DNA of 64,000 nucleotides from Streptomyces capillispiralis (GTDB taxonomy: Bacteria; Actinomycetota; Actinomycetes; Streptomycetales; Streptomycetaceae), in the NCBI RefSeq assembly GCF_007829875.1, contig NZ_VIWV01000001.1:7080001-7144000 (forward strand), in the 5' to 3' direction. Below the pieces are notes generated by a model that was not told the origin of the DNA, made no database searches, and worked only from the letters and a program-made list of their open reading frames with translations. Shown here in pieces: positions 8,325 through 18,396 of this stretch; the first letter of the stretch is position 1; the number at the start of each line of letters is the position of its first letter. Position numbers and translations under genes: made by a program.

Positions 8325-9479
8325 GTGAGCACTCCCCGACAGACCCCGACCGGCGCCACCCTCGACGTCGACCACAGCGACCCCGCCTACCGGGACTGGC
8401 TGAAAGAGGCCGTGCGCCGGGTGCAGGCCGACGCCAACCGCTCGGCCGACACCCATCTGCTGCTCTTCCCGCTGCCCGAGCGGTGGGGCATCGACCTCTA
8501 CCTGAAGGACGAGTCGACCCACCCGACCGGCAGCCTCAAGCACCGGCTGGCCCGTTCACTGTTCCTGTACGGACTGTGCAATGGCTGGATCCGCCCCGGC
8601 CGCCCGGTGATCGAGGCGTCCAGCGGCTCCACGGCGGTCTCCGAGGCGTACTTCGCCAAGCTGATCGGCGTGCCCTTCATCGCGGTCATGCCACGCACGA
8701 CGAGCGCCGAGAAGTGCCGCCTGATCGAGTTCCACGGCGGTCGGTGCCACTTCGTGGACGACCCCCGGAAGATGTACGAGGAGTCCGCCCGCCTCGCGGT
8801 GGAGACCGGCGGCCACTACATGGACCAGTTCACCTACGCCGAACGGGCCACGGACTGGCGGGGCAACAACAACATCGCCGAATCGATCTTCCGTCAACTG
8901 CGGTCGGAGCGGTTCCCGGTGCCCGTGTGGATCGTCGCGACGGCCGGCACCGGCGGCACCTCGGCGACGCTGGCGCGCTACGTCCACTACATGCAGTACG
9001 ACACCCGCGTCTGTGTCGCCGACCCGGAGAACTCGTGCTTCTTCGAGGGCTGGACGACCGGGGACCCGGACGTCGCCTGCGACCGGGGGTCCCGTATCGA
9101 GGGCATCGGCCGGCCCCGTATGGAGCCCAGCTTCGTGCCCGGAGCGATCGACCGGATGATGAAGGTGCCCGACGCGGCCAGCGTCGCCGCGGTGCGGGCC
9201 CTGGAGCGGGTCATCGGCCGCAAGGCGGGCGGCTCCACCGGCACCGGGCTGTGGAGCGCCCTGAAGATCGTCGCCGAGATGGCCGCCGAGGGGCGGCGGG
9301 GCAGTGTGGTGACACTGCTGTGCGATCCGGGCGACCGGTACCTGGACAAGTACTACTCGGACGCCTGGCTGGCCGAGCAGGACCTGGACGTCGCGCCCTA
9401 CACGGCGGCGATCGAGTCCCTGCTGAACACCGGTGTCCGGCCCGGCCGGGAGCTACCCGGCGAGCCGGCGGTCCAGTGA
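8325..9479 (+). CDS. PLP-dependent cysteine synthase/cystathionine beta-synthase family protein
   Basis: 384 residues of the fold-type II PLP family. The Schiff-base lysine is K72 in [10 protein letters not shown]. The substrate loop SSGSTA follows around residue 98, and the glycine-rich phosphate loop TAGTGGTS around residue 210. It is longer than OASS proper (about 310 residues), with extra segments containing the NNNIAESIF and YSDAWL motifs, as in an actinobacterial subgroup often annotated cysteine synthase. The GTG start has AAGGAG 7 nt upstream. TGTTTATG occurs twice, 31 bp apart (8231-8238 and 8262-8269), in the leader. Confidence 0.85.
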   Translation: MSTPRQTPTGATLDVDHSDPAYRDWLKEAVRRVQADANRSADTHLLLFPLPERWGIDLYLKDESTHPTGSLKHRLARSLFLYGLCNGWIRPGRPVIEASSGSTAVSEAYFAKLIGVPFIAVMPRTTSAEKCRLIEFHGGRCHFVDDPRKMYEESARLAVETGGHYMDQFTYAERATDWRGNNNIAESIFRQLRSERFPVPVWIVATAGTGGTSATLARYVHYMQYDTRVCVADPENSCFFEGWTTGDPDVACDRGSRIEGIGRPRMEPSFVPGAIDRMMKVPDAASVAAVRALERVIGRKAGGSTGTGLWSALKIVAEMAAEGRRGSVVTLLCDPGDRYLDKYYSDAWLAEQDLDVAPYTAAIESLLNTGVRPGRELPGEPAVQ

Positions 9480-9481
9480 GG

Positions 9482-9922
9482 TCACCGCGTCGCGGAACGC
9501 CCTCCCCGGCCCCGGCCGGGCGGCCCTGAGCGCGAGGCGGACGGGACCGTGCCGTCGGCCGCGCACGTCCACCGCGCCCGCGCGCCCGTCCCGGCCGGCG
9601 CGAGCCGCCACTCCTCGACGAGGGCGCGCGCGCCCGGCGCGTGAGTCACGTCGACGCGGTGGGCGCACACCTCGGGCGCCCTCGTCACCAGGATCGTCCC
9701 GCGGAACCGGGCGCCGCCCCGGAGGCGGATCCCCCGCCCCGCTCCGGCGTCGAGGGGACGGGCCGGCGTGACCGCCCGGAACCACTGCGTCCAGCCGGTC
9801 ACGTCCTCGTCCGGTGCCCGGAAGACCGGCTCCGGCGCGGCGGGGATCCCCCGGCCGAGGGCCGGACGCACGGGCGCGGTCCGGACGAACCCGTGCCCCA
9901 CGGGGCGCGGACGGTGCGCCAT
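9482..9922 (-). CDS. SRPBCC-like protein (polyketide cyclase/START fold)
   Basis: 146 residues, Arg/Pro-rich. The strand pattern (WTQWFRAVTPARPL, then GARFRGTILVTRAPEVCAHRVDVT and ALVEEWRLAPAGTGARARWT) matches small SRPBCC hydrophobic-ligand proteins. The ATG is preceded by AAGGGGG. It converges with the PLP enzyme, with only 2 bp between the stop codons and no room for a dedicated terminator. Ligand unknown. Confidence 0.6.
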   Translation of the reverse strand: MAHRPRPVGHGFVRTAPVRPALGRGIPAAPEPVFRAPDEDVTGWTQWFRAVTPARPLDAGAGRGIRLRGGARFRGTILVTRAPEVCAHRVDVTHAPGARALVEEWRLAPAGTGARARWTCAADGTVPSASRSGPPGRGRGGRSATR

Positions 9923-9990
9923 GGGCGTGTCCCCCTTGACGACGGACGCGTCGACGACGGAACCGGGCGGCCGCCCCGACGGGCGCGCCG

Positions 9991-10830
9991 TCAGATGTCG
10001 TCGTCCTCCGGGGAGTTGTCGGGCTCGCCCGCCACCACCAGCCGCCGCAGGTGCTCGGACACCTCCGCGCGGGCGGCCCCGGGCAGTCCGGAGTCCGTGA
10101 CGAGGGTGTCGACCTGCTCCAGGGAGGCGAACGAACTCAGGCCCACCGTGCCCCACTTGGTGTGGTCGGCCACCACGATCACCCGGCGGGCCGACTGCAC
10201 CAGCCGGCGGTTGGTCTCGGCCTCCGCGAGGTTCGGCGTCGACAGTCCCGCCTCCACCGATATGCCGTGCACCCCGAGGAACAGCAGGTCGAAGTGGAGC
10301 GCCGCGATCGCCTGGTCGGCCACTGGGCCCACCAGCGAGTCGGACGGTGTGCGCACCCCGCCCGTCAGCACGACCGTGGCCGCGCCCTGCCGGGAGCCCG
10401 AGGTGCGCTGCGCCGCGTGGAAGACGTCGGCGACGCGCACCGAGTTGGTGACCACCGTGAGGTCGGGGACGTCCAGCAGCTGGTGCGCCAGCGCGAACGT
10501 CGTCGTACCGCCCGAGAGGGCGATCGCCGCGCCCGGGGGGACCAGTTCGGCCGCCGCCCGCGCGATGTCCTCCTTGGCGCTGAGCTCCAGGCCCGACTTG
10601 GCCTCGAACCCCGGTTCGTGCGTGCTCGCCTCGACCACCGGGACCGCGCCGCCGTGCACCTTCTCCAGCACGCCCTGCCGGGCCAGCGCGTCGAGGTCGC
10701 GGCGGACCGTCATGTCCGACACGCCGAGCTTGCGGGTCAGCTCGTTGACCCGGACTCCGCCCCGGCGCCGGACCTCGTCGAGGATCAGGGTGCGCCGCTG
10801 CTCCGCGAGGAGGTTCTGATTCTCGCTCAC
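9991..10830 (-). CDS. DeoR/GlpR family transcriptional regulator
   Basis: 279 residues. The N-terminal DeoR HTH is clear (RRRGGVRVNELTRKLGVSDMTVRRDLDALARQG, residues 21-53). The C-terminal sugar-phosphate sensor has the family signatures ALSGGTTT, VVTNSVRV, VVLTGGVRTPSDSLVGP and VVADHTKWGTVG. GTG start with an AGGACCGGAG-type site upstream. The usual role is repression of a carbohydrate operon, relieved by a phosphorylated sugar; the flanking genes give no hint of a target. Confidence 0.93.
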   Translation of the reverse strand: MSENQNLLAEQRRTLILDEVRRRGGVRVNELTRKLGVSDMTVRRDLDALARQGVLEKVHGGAVPVVEASTHEPGFEAKSGLELSAKEDIARAAAELVPPGAAIALSGGTTTFALAHQLLDVPDLTVVTNSVRVADVFHAAQRTSGSRQGAATVVLTGGVRTPSDSLVGPVADQAIAALHFDLLFLGVHGISVEAGLSTPNLAEAETNRRLVQSARRVIVVADHTKWGTVGLSSFASLEQVDTLVTDSGLPGAARAEVSEHLRRLVVAGEPDNSPEDDDI

Positions 10831-11122
10831 GTACGCTCCGGTCCTTTCGCCACGCAACACCGTCCGACACGCCCCGCGCGCCCACGGTGACGAGCGGTTT
10901 CCCGCCGGGCACCGGTGCGCGGACGTCCCATCCTCGCATGCCGGGCCCCGGGCGGCGCCACCGGCGGCTCGTCGCGCACATGTCACTGGCCTGCCGTATG
11001 TTGCTTGCCTGTCACACGGATCGGGGAGATTACGTGACGACAGGTGCGGGCCGCTCGGCCACGGGAGATCCTGGGCCCGCACGGACGGAGCCGACGGGGC
11101 GTCACGGGGGAAGTGCGAATCA

Positions 11123-13456
11123 GTGGACAGCACGCAGCAGCACAGGCCGGCCGAGGGTTCGTCGCCCCGGCCCGCGGAGACCGGGACCGCCCTGGAACTC
11201 CTGGTCCACGGGGTGGGGGGCACCACTCCCGAGCAGATGCTCGGCGACCCGCGCACGGTCCGGATCACCGGTGACGACACCGCCGCCGTGTTCCGCCGCG
11301 CCGACGACGCCGACGCGGAGCGGCAGCCCGCCGGACGCCGCGAGGGACCCGTCCCCGAGGCCTACGTCTGGTGCAACCTCACCTCGGGGAACGGCACCCG
11401 CGCCCTGTGGCTGCTGCTCCTGCCGTTCATGGTCGTCAACCTCGCCCACTGGATGCGCCCCACCGCCCGGGGCCGCCGACGCACCGTCCGGCTGTACGGG
11501 CTGCTGGTGCGGCTCGCCGGGCTGAGCCTGACGGTGCTGCTCGTCGCGGCCGCCTGCGAGGTCGCCCTCGACCTGACCGCCTGGCAGTGCGCGGGCACCC
11601 ACGCGTGCGCCGAAGGGCACTCCTGGCTCGGATTCCTCTCGCCCGAGATCTCCGACGACGGCTGGTGGAGCCCGCCGGGCCGCAGGCTCGCCCTGGCCGC
11701 CGTCGTGCCCGTCGCCCTCACCGGCCTGCTCTGGCTGCTGTCACTGCGCACCTGGAGCGCGTACGAGTCCCAGCAGCCGATGACCCACGACGCCGAGCGC
11801 GAGGAGGAGACCGGCCGCACCGCGCTGGGCCGCCCCGGCTTCTGGTACGGCCGGCGCCTGGTCGCCCGGCTGCGCGCCGCCCACACCGCCGCCGGACTCC
11901 TCACCGTCGCGGCCGCCGTCGGCTCCGCCGCCGCCCGCCAGGACCGGCAGCCGGGCGGCCCGGCCGCCCTCGCCGTCCTCGGCGTGCTCCTGGAGGCGGC
12001 ACTGGCCGGCGGAGCGTGCGCCGTGGTGTGGGTGGTCTGCCGCCGGGGCCGCACCGAACGTCGGCTCGACGCCGAACTCGACCTGCGGCTGGTGCGGTAC
12101 CTGCCGCTGGCCGCCCTCGCCCTGCTGGCGCTCGCCCTGCTGTACGCCGGGTGGGAGCGCCCCGGATGGGAGTCGGCGGGCCGGCTGCCGGGCGACGCCG
12201 CCTTCGGCGCCCTCGCCCTCGTCCAGGGTCTGCTGGTGATCGTCCTCGCCGTGGTCGCCCACGCCCTGCACCGCACCGACCCCGACCGCCGTGCCGCGAT
12301 CCGCGGCCTGGCGGGACCCGCCGTCGCCATGCTCGCCTGCGCGCTGGGCGGCGTGATGTCCGGCGGTGTCTCCCAGCGCGTCGCCGACTGGCTGGACGGC
12401 ACCGGCGCCTCGATGCCCGGACCGCCGGTGCTGCTCACCTGGCAGGCGTCCGTGATACCGCCGCTGCTCGTCCTGCTGCTCGTCCTGTTCGGCTGGCTCG
12501 CCCGGCGCGCCTGGCGGATCGCGCGCGCCGAACACGCCGCCGTGGAGCGGGAGTACGCCGGCGAGACCGGCGACCCCGGCCGCACCCGGCGTATCGCCAC
12601 CGTGCGCGCCATGGCCGCGCTCACCGACCGCGGGCCGCGCATCCTCGCCGTCACCTCCGCCGCGACCCTGCTGCTGGGCGCCGGCGCGCTGGCCGGCGCC
12701 CTGGCCACCGACAAGACCCCCGGAGAGGCGGCCCGCGGGTCCTACGCCGTCGTCCACGGCGCGGCCGAGACCGCGCAGGCGCTGGGCTCCTGGCTGATCG
12801 GGCTCGGCTTCATCCTCCTGGTCGCCTGCGGCCGCCGCGCCTACAAGGACGCCTCCGCGCGGCGCACCATCGGCATCCTCTGGGACGTCGGCACCTTCTG
12901 GCCGCGCGCCGCGCACCCCTTCGCCCCGCCCTGCTACGCCGAGCGCGCGGTGCCCGACCTGACCTGGCGGATCGCCACCTGGACCCGGGCCACCGGCGGC
13001 CGGCTGGTCATCTCGGGCCACTCCCAGGGCAGCGTCCTGGCCGCGGCCACGGCCTGGCAGCTCCCGCCGTCCACCCGCCGCCGGGTCGCCCTGCTCACCT
13101 ACGGCTCCCCGCTGGAGCGCCTGTACGGCCGCTGGTTCCCGGCCCACTTCGGACCGGACGCGCTCGGCTCCCTGCACGAGGAGGTCGACTGCTGGCGCAA
13201 CCTCCACCGGCTCACCGACCCCATCGGCGGACCGATCCGGCTGCCCGGCGACCGCGGCCCCGACGTGGACCGTCCCCCGCTCCGGGACCCCCTCGCCTAC
13301 GGCCGTACCGAGACCCATCCGCTGCCCGCGCCGATCCTCGGCCACTCCGACTACCAGGCCGACCCGGCGTTCGCCGAGGAACGCCGTCGGCTGCTGGCCC
13401 GTCTGCGCCCGGACGTACCGGCACCGCGGCACACGGACGACCCGCCGGGAGCCTGA
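11123..13456 (+). CDS. Large polytopic membrane protein with alpha/beta-hydrolase-like motifs
   Basis: 777 residues. The N-terminus has LELLVHGVGGTTPEQML (about residues 25-41), which resembles the oxyanion-hole strand of lipase-like hydrolases. About ten hydrophobic segments follow between residues 95 and 580. The C-terminal cytosolic region contains LVISGHSQGSVLAAATAW (about residues 632-649), a GxSxG nucleophile-elbow motif with candidate Ser in HSQGS. The hydrolase core therefore appears split around a membrane domain. GTG start with GGGGGA 11 nt before. The substrate is unknown; a lipid is a reasonable guess only. Confidence 0.75.
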   Translation: MDSTQQHRPAEGSSPRPAETGTALELLVHGVGGTTPEQMLGDPRTVRITGDDTAAVFRRADDADAERQPAGRREGPVPEAYVWCNLTSGNGTRALWLLLLPFMVVNLAHWMRPTARGRRRTVRLYGLLVRLAGLSLTVLLVAAACEVALDLTAWQCAGTHACAEGHSWLGFLSPEISDDGWWSPPGRRLALAAVVPVALTGLLWLLSLRTWSAYESQQPMTHDAEREEETGRTALGRPGFWYGRRLVARLRAAHTAAGLLTVAAAVGSAAARQDRQPGGPAALAVLGVLLEAALAGGACAVVWVVCRRGRTERRLDAELDLRLVRYLPLAALALLALALLYAGWERPGWESAGRLPGDAAFGALALVQGLLVIVLAVVAHALHRTDPDRRAAIRGLAGPAVAMLACALGGVMSGGVSQRVADWLDGTGASMPGPPVLLTWQASVIPPLLVLLLVLFGWLARRAWRIARAEHAAVEREYAGETGDPGRTRRIATVRAMAALTDRGPRILAVTSAATLLLGAGALAGALATDKTPGEAARGSYAVVHGAAETAQALGSWLIGLGFILLVACGRRAYKDASARRTIGILWDVGTFWPRAAHPFAPPCYAERAVPDLTWRIATWTRATGGRLVISGHSQGSVLAAATAWQLPPSTRRRVALLTYGSPLERLYGRWFPAHFGPDALGSLHEEVDCWRNLHRLTDPIGGPIRLPGDRGPDVDRPPLRDPLAYGRTETHPLPAPILGHSDYQADPAFAEERRRLLARLRPDVPAPRHTDDPPGA

Positions 13457-13464
13457 ACCAGGGG

Positions 13465-13488
13465 GCCCGGGCCGCGACCGGCCCGGGC
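13465..13488. terminator. Bidirectional hairpin terminator
   Basis: GCCCGGGCC and GGCCCGGGC form perfect 9-bp arms around a 6-nt loop, between the convergent ends of the membrane protein (13456) and the beta-helix/AAA+ gene (13494). Confidence 0.65.
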
Positions 13489-13493
13489 AGTAG

Positions 13494-15956
13494 TCACCGG
13501 GGCAGCGCGGGCAGGTCCTCGGGGTACAGCAGGGTCAGGTCGTCGGTGGTCGGTTCGTCGAGCTGGGCGACACGGCTCGCGTGCCGCTCGACCATGGCCT
13601 CGAAGGTCTGCCGCGCGGTGCGCCCGTTGCCGAACGCGGGCCCCTTGGGCAGGTCGGTGAAGTACGTCAGCAGGGCCTCACCGGCGCCCGGCGCCAGCTG
13701 GTACTCGTGCTCCTCGGCCTGCTGCCGCACGATCCGCAGCAGCTCCTCCGGGCCGTAGTCGCCGAAGGTGATGGTCCGTGAGAAGCGGGACGCCACACCC
13801 GGGTTGACCGACAGGAACCGCTCCATCTCGGCCGTGTACCCGGCCACGATCACCACCACCGCGTCCCGCTGGTCCTCCATCAGCTTCACCAGGGTGTCGA
13901 TGGCCTCCTTGCCGAAGTCACGCCCGGCGTCCTCAGGGGAGAGCGCGTACGCCTCGTCGATGAACAGCACACCGCCGCGCGCCTTCTCGAACGCCTCCTG
14001 GGTGCGGATCGCCGTGGAGCCGATGTGCTCGCCGACCAGGTCCACGCGGGACACCTCGACCAGATGCCCCTGCTCCAGCACCCCCAGCGAGGCGAGGATC
14101 TCGCCGTACAGGCGGGCGACGGTGGTCTTGCCGGTGCCGGGGGAGCCCGTGAACACCAGATGGCGCTTGACCGACGCCGCCTTCAGCCCCGCCCGCTGCC
14201 GGCGCCGTCCCACCTCGATCATGTCGGTGAGGGCGCGGACCTCGCGCTTCACGCTCTCCAGGCCCACCAGCGCGTCGAGTTCACCGAGCACGGCCTTCGA
14301 CGTCCGGGGCTCCCGCTCCGGTGCGGCCGGTTCGGTGGCGGGGGCGGCGGCCGGGGCGGGCGGTACCTGCTCGGTGCGCTGCCCGGGAACGGTGCCCAGC
14401 AGGCCCGTGGAGTGCCCCGTCGGCTGCGCGGCCGGCTCCGGTGCCGCGGGCGGCCGGAGACCGCCGCTCTCGTCGCTCGTGCAGTCCTCGACGACCGGGC
14501 CGCCCGAACCGGACGCCGCGTCGGCGCCGCCCTCGGCGAACTCGTAACCCCCGCGCGCGCACCGCTCCGTGCGGCACTTCCGCAGCGTCGTACGGCTGCC
14601 GTCGATCACGTGGAAGCCGTAGCCGCCGCTGCCCGTGACCCGGCAGTTCTCGAAGGTGCCGCGGCCACCCGCCGAGACGTAGACACCGGCCTCGGCGGGC
14701 GAGTCGACCGTGCAGCGCTCGACGGTCGGGTCGGCGCCCTTGGTGACGATCACGCCCGTCTGTATGCCGTCCAGGGTGCAGTTGCTGAGGGTGCCGCCGC
14801 TGCCGTGGTCCCGGAACCAGGCGCCCGTCGCCGCCTCCCGGATGCGGCAGTCGTCGAGCTGGGCGGTGGCGCCGTCGCTCACCGACACGGCCGTGTTGCG
14901 CACCTGCGACAGATCGCTGTCCACGACGTCGGCCCGTGAGCCGCGGTCGAGGACGAACAGGGCGTCCGGCACGTCGTGCACCCGGCAGGAGTCCAGGACT
15001 GCGGTGGCGCCGTCGCTCACCCACACCGCCGGGTAGTCGCCGGTGCTGTCGAAGATCTCGCACTGGTTGGCGTCCACGCGCGTGCCCGGGTCCCACACCG
15101 ACAGACCGTTGCGGCCGAACGTCCGCACCGTGGTGCGGGTCAGCGTCAGGACCGAACGGGACCGCAGGTCGACCGCGTTCTCCGGGATGTCGTGGATCCG
15201 GCAGTCGGCGAGGGTCAGCACCGCGTCCGTGTCGAGCGTGACCCCGTCCCCGGTGGTGCGGTGCACATCGCAGTCGGTGAGGTGGGCGGTGGCGCGGCCG
15301 GTCACCTGGACACCGCTGCCCCGCACCTCGTAGATCTCGCAGCCCACCGCTTCCAGCGCCGAGTTCTCCCCGGTCGCGGTCAGCCCCGAGCCCGAGGCGT
15401 GGTGCACCCGGCAGCGCTCCAGGCGGGGGTGGGCGCCCCCGCGCACCGCGATGCCGGCCTGGCCCGCGGCGACCACCTCGCACTCCTCGAACACCCCGCC
15501 CCCGCCGTCCAGTACGGCGATGCCGACGCCCGCCGGGTTGTCGACCGTGCAACGGCGCACCGTGGGCCGGGAACTGCCGCGCACCTCGATGCCGGCCGCG
15601 GACCGGGTGACCACCCGGACGTCGCGCAGCTCCGGGGTGCCCTCCTCGACCAGCACGGCCGGGGCGGTGGTGTCCTGGCCCTCGACGTGCAGGTCCTGCA
15701 CCACCGCCGAGGCGCGCACGGTCAGCGGGACGCCGTCCAGGGGCGCGATGCGCACCGAGCCCGGTGCGCCCTCGGGCCCGCGCAGCGTCACCGCCCGCTG
15801 GACGACGAGGTTCTCCCGGTAGGTGCCGGGAGCGACGGTGAGGACGTCCCCTTCGGCCGCGGCCTCCAGGGCGGCGGCGAGCGATGTGTACTCACCCGTG
15901 CGGCGCCGCCACCTCGATGTGCCGGTGTGCGTCACCTGGACCGTGCCCTGTCCCAT
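13494..15956 (-). CDS. Right-handed beta-helix protein fused to CbbX/EccA-type AAA+ ATPase
   Basis: 820 residues in two parts. Residues about 20-500 are a parallel beta-helix, with many 20-25-residue rungs carrying CRIHD-, CTVDN- and CEIYE-type turns. After a Pro/Ala-rich linker (about 510-560) comes an AAA+ domain of the CbbX/SpoVK/EccA type: Walker A GSPGTGKT, Walker [13 protein letters not shown], sensor-1 [10 protein letters not shown] and Arg-finger region [10 protein letters not shown]. Known relatives remodel protein assemblies; the beta-helix probably binds the client. The ATG at 15956 begins directly before the helix; an upstream in-frame ATG exists at 16034. Confidence 0.88.
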   Translation of the reverse strand: MGQGTVQVTHTGTSRWRRRTGEYTSLAAALEAAAEGDVLTVAPGTYRENLVVQRAVTLRGPEGAPGSVRIAPLDGVPLTVRASAVVQDLHVEGQDTTAPAVLVEEGTPELRDVRVVTRSAAGIEVRGSSRPTVRRCTVDNPAGVGIAVLDGGGGVFEECEVVAAGQAGIAVRGGAHPRLERCRVHHASGSGLTATGENSALEAVGCEIYEVRGSGVQVTGRATAHLTDCDVHRTTGDGVTLDTDAVLTLADCRIHDIPENAVDLRSRSVLTLTRTTVRTFGRNGLSVWDPGTRVDANQCEIFDSTGDYPAVWVSDGATAVLDSCRVHDVPDALFVLDRGSRADVVDSDLSQVRNTAVSVSDGATAQLDDCRIREAATGAWFRDHGSGGTLSNCTLDGIQTGVIVTKGADPTVERCTVDSPAEAGVYVSAGGRGTFENCRVTGSGGYGFHVIDGSRTTLRKCRTERCARGGYEFAEGGADAASGSGGPVVEDCTSDESGGLRPPAAPEPAAQPTGHSTGLLGTVPGQRTEQVPPAPAAAPATEPAAPEREPRTSKAVLGELDALVGLESVKREVRALTDMIEVGRRRQRAGLKAASVKRHLVFTGSPGTGKTTVARLYGEILASLGVLEQGHLVEVSRVDLVGEHIGSTAIRTQEAFEKARGGVLFIDEAYALSPEDAGRDFGKEAIDTLVKLMEDQRDAVVVIVAGYTAEMERFLSVNPGVASRFSRTITFGDYGPEELLRIVRQQAEEHEYQLAPGAGEALLTYFTDLPKGPAFGNGRTARQTFEAMVERHASRVAQLDEPTTDDLTLLYPEDLPALPR

Positions 15957-16079
15957 GGCGTAGCTGTGCCCCCACCTCGTCGTACTGTGGCTCTTCCGTG
16001 CGCGTGGCGCCGCCGATCGGTTCGGCCGGACCACCGTAGCGTGCGCGCGGGCACCCGGTTGACCAGAGCCGGAACCGGG

Positions 16080-16685
16080 TCAGCTGCCGGCGCCGGTCCT
16101 GCCCCAGTCCGGGCCCGCCTTGTCCCACGCCTGGTCCCAACGGGCGTACCGGCGGCGGAGCATGTGCCGGACGATCAGCCGTCTGCCGCCCTCGACCAGG
16201 CACGCGGTCACCAGGGCGGCGCCGACACCGGCGAGCACGGCGTGCGTGGTGGCCGTGGCGCCGTCCAGGGGGCGGGCGACCAGCCGGCCCTGCCGGTCGG
16301 TCCACGTCCGGAAACGGTCTCCCGGCTGCGGGTCGTTGAGCCGCGTGGGCACCGGTCCGCGGCGCTCGGTGCCGTCCGGCGCGGTCCAGCGGGCGAGGAC
16401 GCGGTTGCGCGCCTCCGTGCCGGAGGAGATCTCCGGGTCGGAGTCCAGCGGGGACGGCTCGAGCCCGCGCACCACCGTGGCCGCCACCTGGTGGCGTGCC
16501 TGGTGCTGGGCGCGGACGGACCGCTGCAGGGCGTCCTGGGCGGCGCCCCCGACGAGACGGCCGATCACCGGGGCGGCGACGAGGACGAGCAGCAGCGCGG
16601 CGAGCGCCACCCAGGCCTCGGCCAGGTCGGTCCTGCGGCACAACGGGTTGTGCCGCCAGCGCCAGAGTCCGCCGATCGCTCGCAC
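16080..16685 (-). CDS. Rv1733c-like membrane protein
   Basis: 201 residues with two TM helices, about residues 26-44 (AWVALAALLLVLVAAPVIG) and 145-165 (HAVLAGVGAALVTACLVEGG). They flank an extracytoplasmic region containing ARWTAPDGTERRGPVPT and the PGDRFRTWTDRQGRLV motif typical of the actinobacterial Rv1733c family. The GTG at 16685 is preceded by GGAGGGG at good spacing. The start motif RWRHNPLCRRTDLAE is also characteristic of the family. Function unknown. Confidence 0.8.
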   Translation of the reverse strand: MRAIGGLWRWRHNPLCRRTDLAEAWVALAALLLVLVAAPVIGRLVGGAAQDALQRSVRAQHQARHQVAATVVRGLEPSPLDSDPEISSGTEARNRVLARWTAPDGTERRGPVPTRLNDPQPGDRFRTWTDRQGRLVARPLDGATATTHAVLAGVGAALVTACLVEGGRRLIVRHMLRRRYARWDQAWDKAGPDWGRTGAGS

Positions 16686-16781
16686 CGTCGGAACCCCTCC
16701 CCTCAAGGGCTCTCACGCACCTCTCATGAAGGGCCAACGCGCGGAGCCGGGACCCGGTTCCCGCGTCCGCTGTGGCCTGAG

Positions 16782-17624
16782 CTACACGGCCTCGACGGGA
16801 TCGCCCACCCGGATCGTGCCGGAGGAGAGGGGCACCAGGTTCTGCCCGAACAGGAGCCGTCCGCCGGTCCGCCGGTGGGCGGCCAGCGTGCGCAGGGGCT
16901 CTCGGCCGCGCCGGGCGGTGTCCTGGTCGGTGGTGGTCACCACGCACCGGCCGCTCGGCTTGGCGACGCGGAAGGAGACCTCGCCGACGCGGACGCGCGT
17001 CCAGCCGTCCTCCGCCCACGCCTCGGTGCCCCGCACGACCACGTTGGGCCGGAAACGGCTCATCGGCAGCGGGCCCTCGTCGGCGTGATCCCCCTGCGCG
17101 ATCAGGGAGTTGAGGTGGTCCAGGGAGGCGGTCGTGGTCAGCAGCAGCGGATAGCCGTCGGCGAAGGAGACCGTCTCGCCCGGCAGGGCGTGGGCGGGGT
17201 CGACCGGACGACGGGTGGCGGGGTCGTCCAGGTGCACGAGGCGCACCCCGATGCCGAGGTGTGCGCCGCACCAGGCGTGCACGGCGTCGTCCTCGGCCGG
17301 GACCACCTCCACCTTGGTGCCGAAGAGGTCCGCGGGGATCGTCCCGCCGGACGCGGACGCGGACGCGGACGCGGGCACGGGCACCGACACCGGCCGTGCC
17401 CCGGGCGCGGACAGCCGGACGCCGCCGCCGGGCAGCAGCTCGGCGGCGGCCAGTGCCAGCCGCGGGTGTTGGCGCTGTGTGACGACCTTTCCCCCGTCGT
17501 CGATCAGCATCCAGCGCCGGTCCCCGGCCGGACCCCAGGGCTCCACGACGACCTCCCGGAGCGGCAGGCTCCGGAACGCCTTGACCGGATGAATGTGGAT
17601 CGAGTGCAGACGAGCGTTCCCCAT
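16782..17624 (-). CDS. MOSC domain-containing protein
   Basis: 280 residues: an N-terminal MOSC beta-barrel domain (LHSIHIHPVKAFRSLPL) and a C-terminal MOSC domain (MSRFRPNVVVRG, then KPSGRCVVTTTDQDTARRGREPLRTLA). The cysteine in GRC corresponds to the sulfur-carrying residue of mARC/YcbX-type molybdenum-cofactor enzymes. A low-complexity SASASASGG insertion around residue 90 comes from GACGCG hexamer repeats near 17350-17373. Probably reduces N-hydroxylated compounds using Moco, by family analogy. Confidence 0.88.
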   Translation of the reverse strand: MGNARLHSIHIHPVKAFRSLPLREVVVEPWGPAGDRRWMLIDDGGKVVTQRQHPRLALAAAELLPGGGVRLSAPGARPVSVPVPASASASASGGTIPADLFGTKVEVVPAEDDAVHAWCGAHLGIGVRLVHLDDPATRRPVDPAHALPGETVSFADGYPLLLTTTASLDHLNSLIAQGDHADEGPLPMSRFRPNVVVRGTEAWAEDGWTRVRVGEVSFRVAKPSGRCVVTTTDQDTARRGREPLRTLAAHRRTGGRLLFGQNLVPLSSGTIRVGDPVEAV

Positions 17625-17665
17625 GGGGCCATCGTGCCATCCGGCACCGACGGCCCCGGGTCGGC

Positions 17666-18103
17666 TCAGTATCCGCGGTACTGCTGGTGGTTGTACGGAT
17701 CCTGGTACGGAGCCGGAGCCGGAGCCGGACGGGGCGCCGCGGGGCGCATGGCCTCGTAGCCGGCGGGCGGCGCCGGACGCGGCGGCTGCGGCTGGGGGCC
17801 GGGGTAGCCGCGCGGCGCGGTGGCCTGCTGCGGGATGTAGGCCGCGGGCGCCTGCTGGAGCGGAGCGGGCTGCGGCGCCTGCGGATAACCGTAGGCGGGC
17901 TGGGACGGGGCCGCCGGGAGGGCGGGCAAGGCCGAGGGAAGCGCGGGCAGATGGTGACTGGCCGGCGCGTCGTACGCGGCGGGGACCCGGATCGGGGCGA
18001 TCTGCGGGGTACCCCGCTCGGCCACGAGCGAGTCGTAGATCGGGGTGTCCGGGAAGGAGGCGGAGTAGTAGCCGCCGCCATAGCTGGAGCGGGGGGAGGT
18101 CAT
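17666..18103 (-). CDS. DUF6643 family protein, Pro/Gln/Tyr-rich
   Basis: 145 residues. The conserved N-terminus (MTSPRSSYGGGYYSASFPDT, then IYDSLVAERGTPQIAPIRVP) is the recognisable DUF6643 part. The remainder is a disordered Pro/Ala/Gln/Tyr-rich tail ending PYNHQQYRGY. No catalytic motif. GGGGGGAGG stands just before the ATG on the coding strand side. It is divergent from the TerD gene across a 293-bp gap that is less GC-rich (18104-18396) and should hold both promoters. Confidence 0.75.
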   Translation of the reverse strand: MTSPRSSYGGGYYSASFPDTPIYDSLVAERGTPQIAPIRVPAAYDAPASHHLPALPSALPALPAAPSQPAYGYPQAPQPAPLQQAPAAYIPQQATAPRGYPGPQPQPPRPAPPAGYEAMRPAAPRPAPAPAPYQDPYNHQQYRGY

Positions 18104-18396
18104 GGCACATAAGTTAAGCCCACGATGTGTTGGTTGGGGAGACCGATAAGAGGGTTGTTTTCCGTGCCCGCCGTGACCGGGGATCCCCAATATGAGCGAA
18201 CTTGGCAAAAACGGGGCACTCCGGCGGGCGTATTTCGTGTAAAGGCCGAGTTCCGGGCCGGTTACCGGGGGTTGGCCACCGTTCCCCCGCACCGGCGGTG
18301 GGCCCGGCCCGCCCGGGAGAATAGGTTGTGCGGACCACGAACACCGACGGATGCCGGGACCCCGGCCCGGCGCGACGACCCGTGATGGGGGCGGAC

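Noticed and set aside
15043-17759. Long plus-strand frames opposite the beta-helix, Rv1733c and MOSC genes
   Set aside because: Shadows of well-supported minus-strand genes with family signatures.
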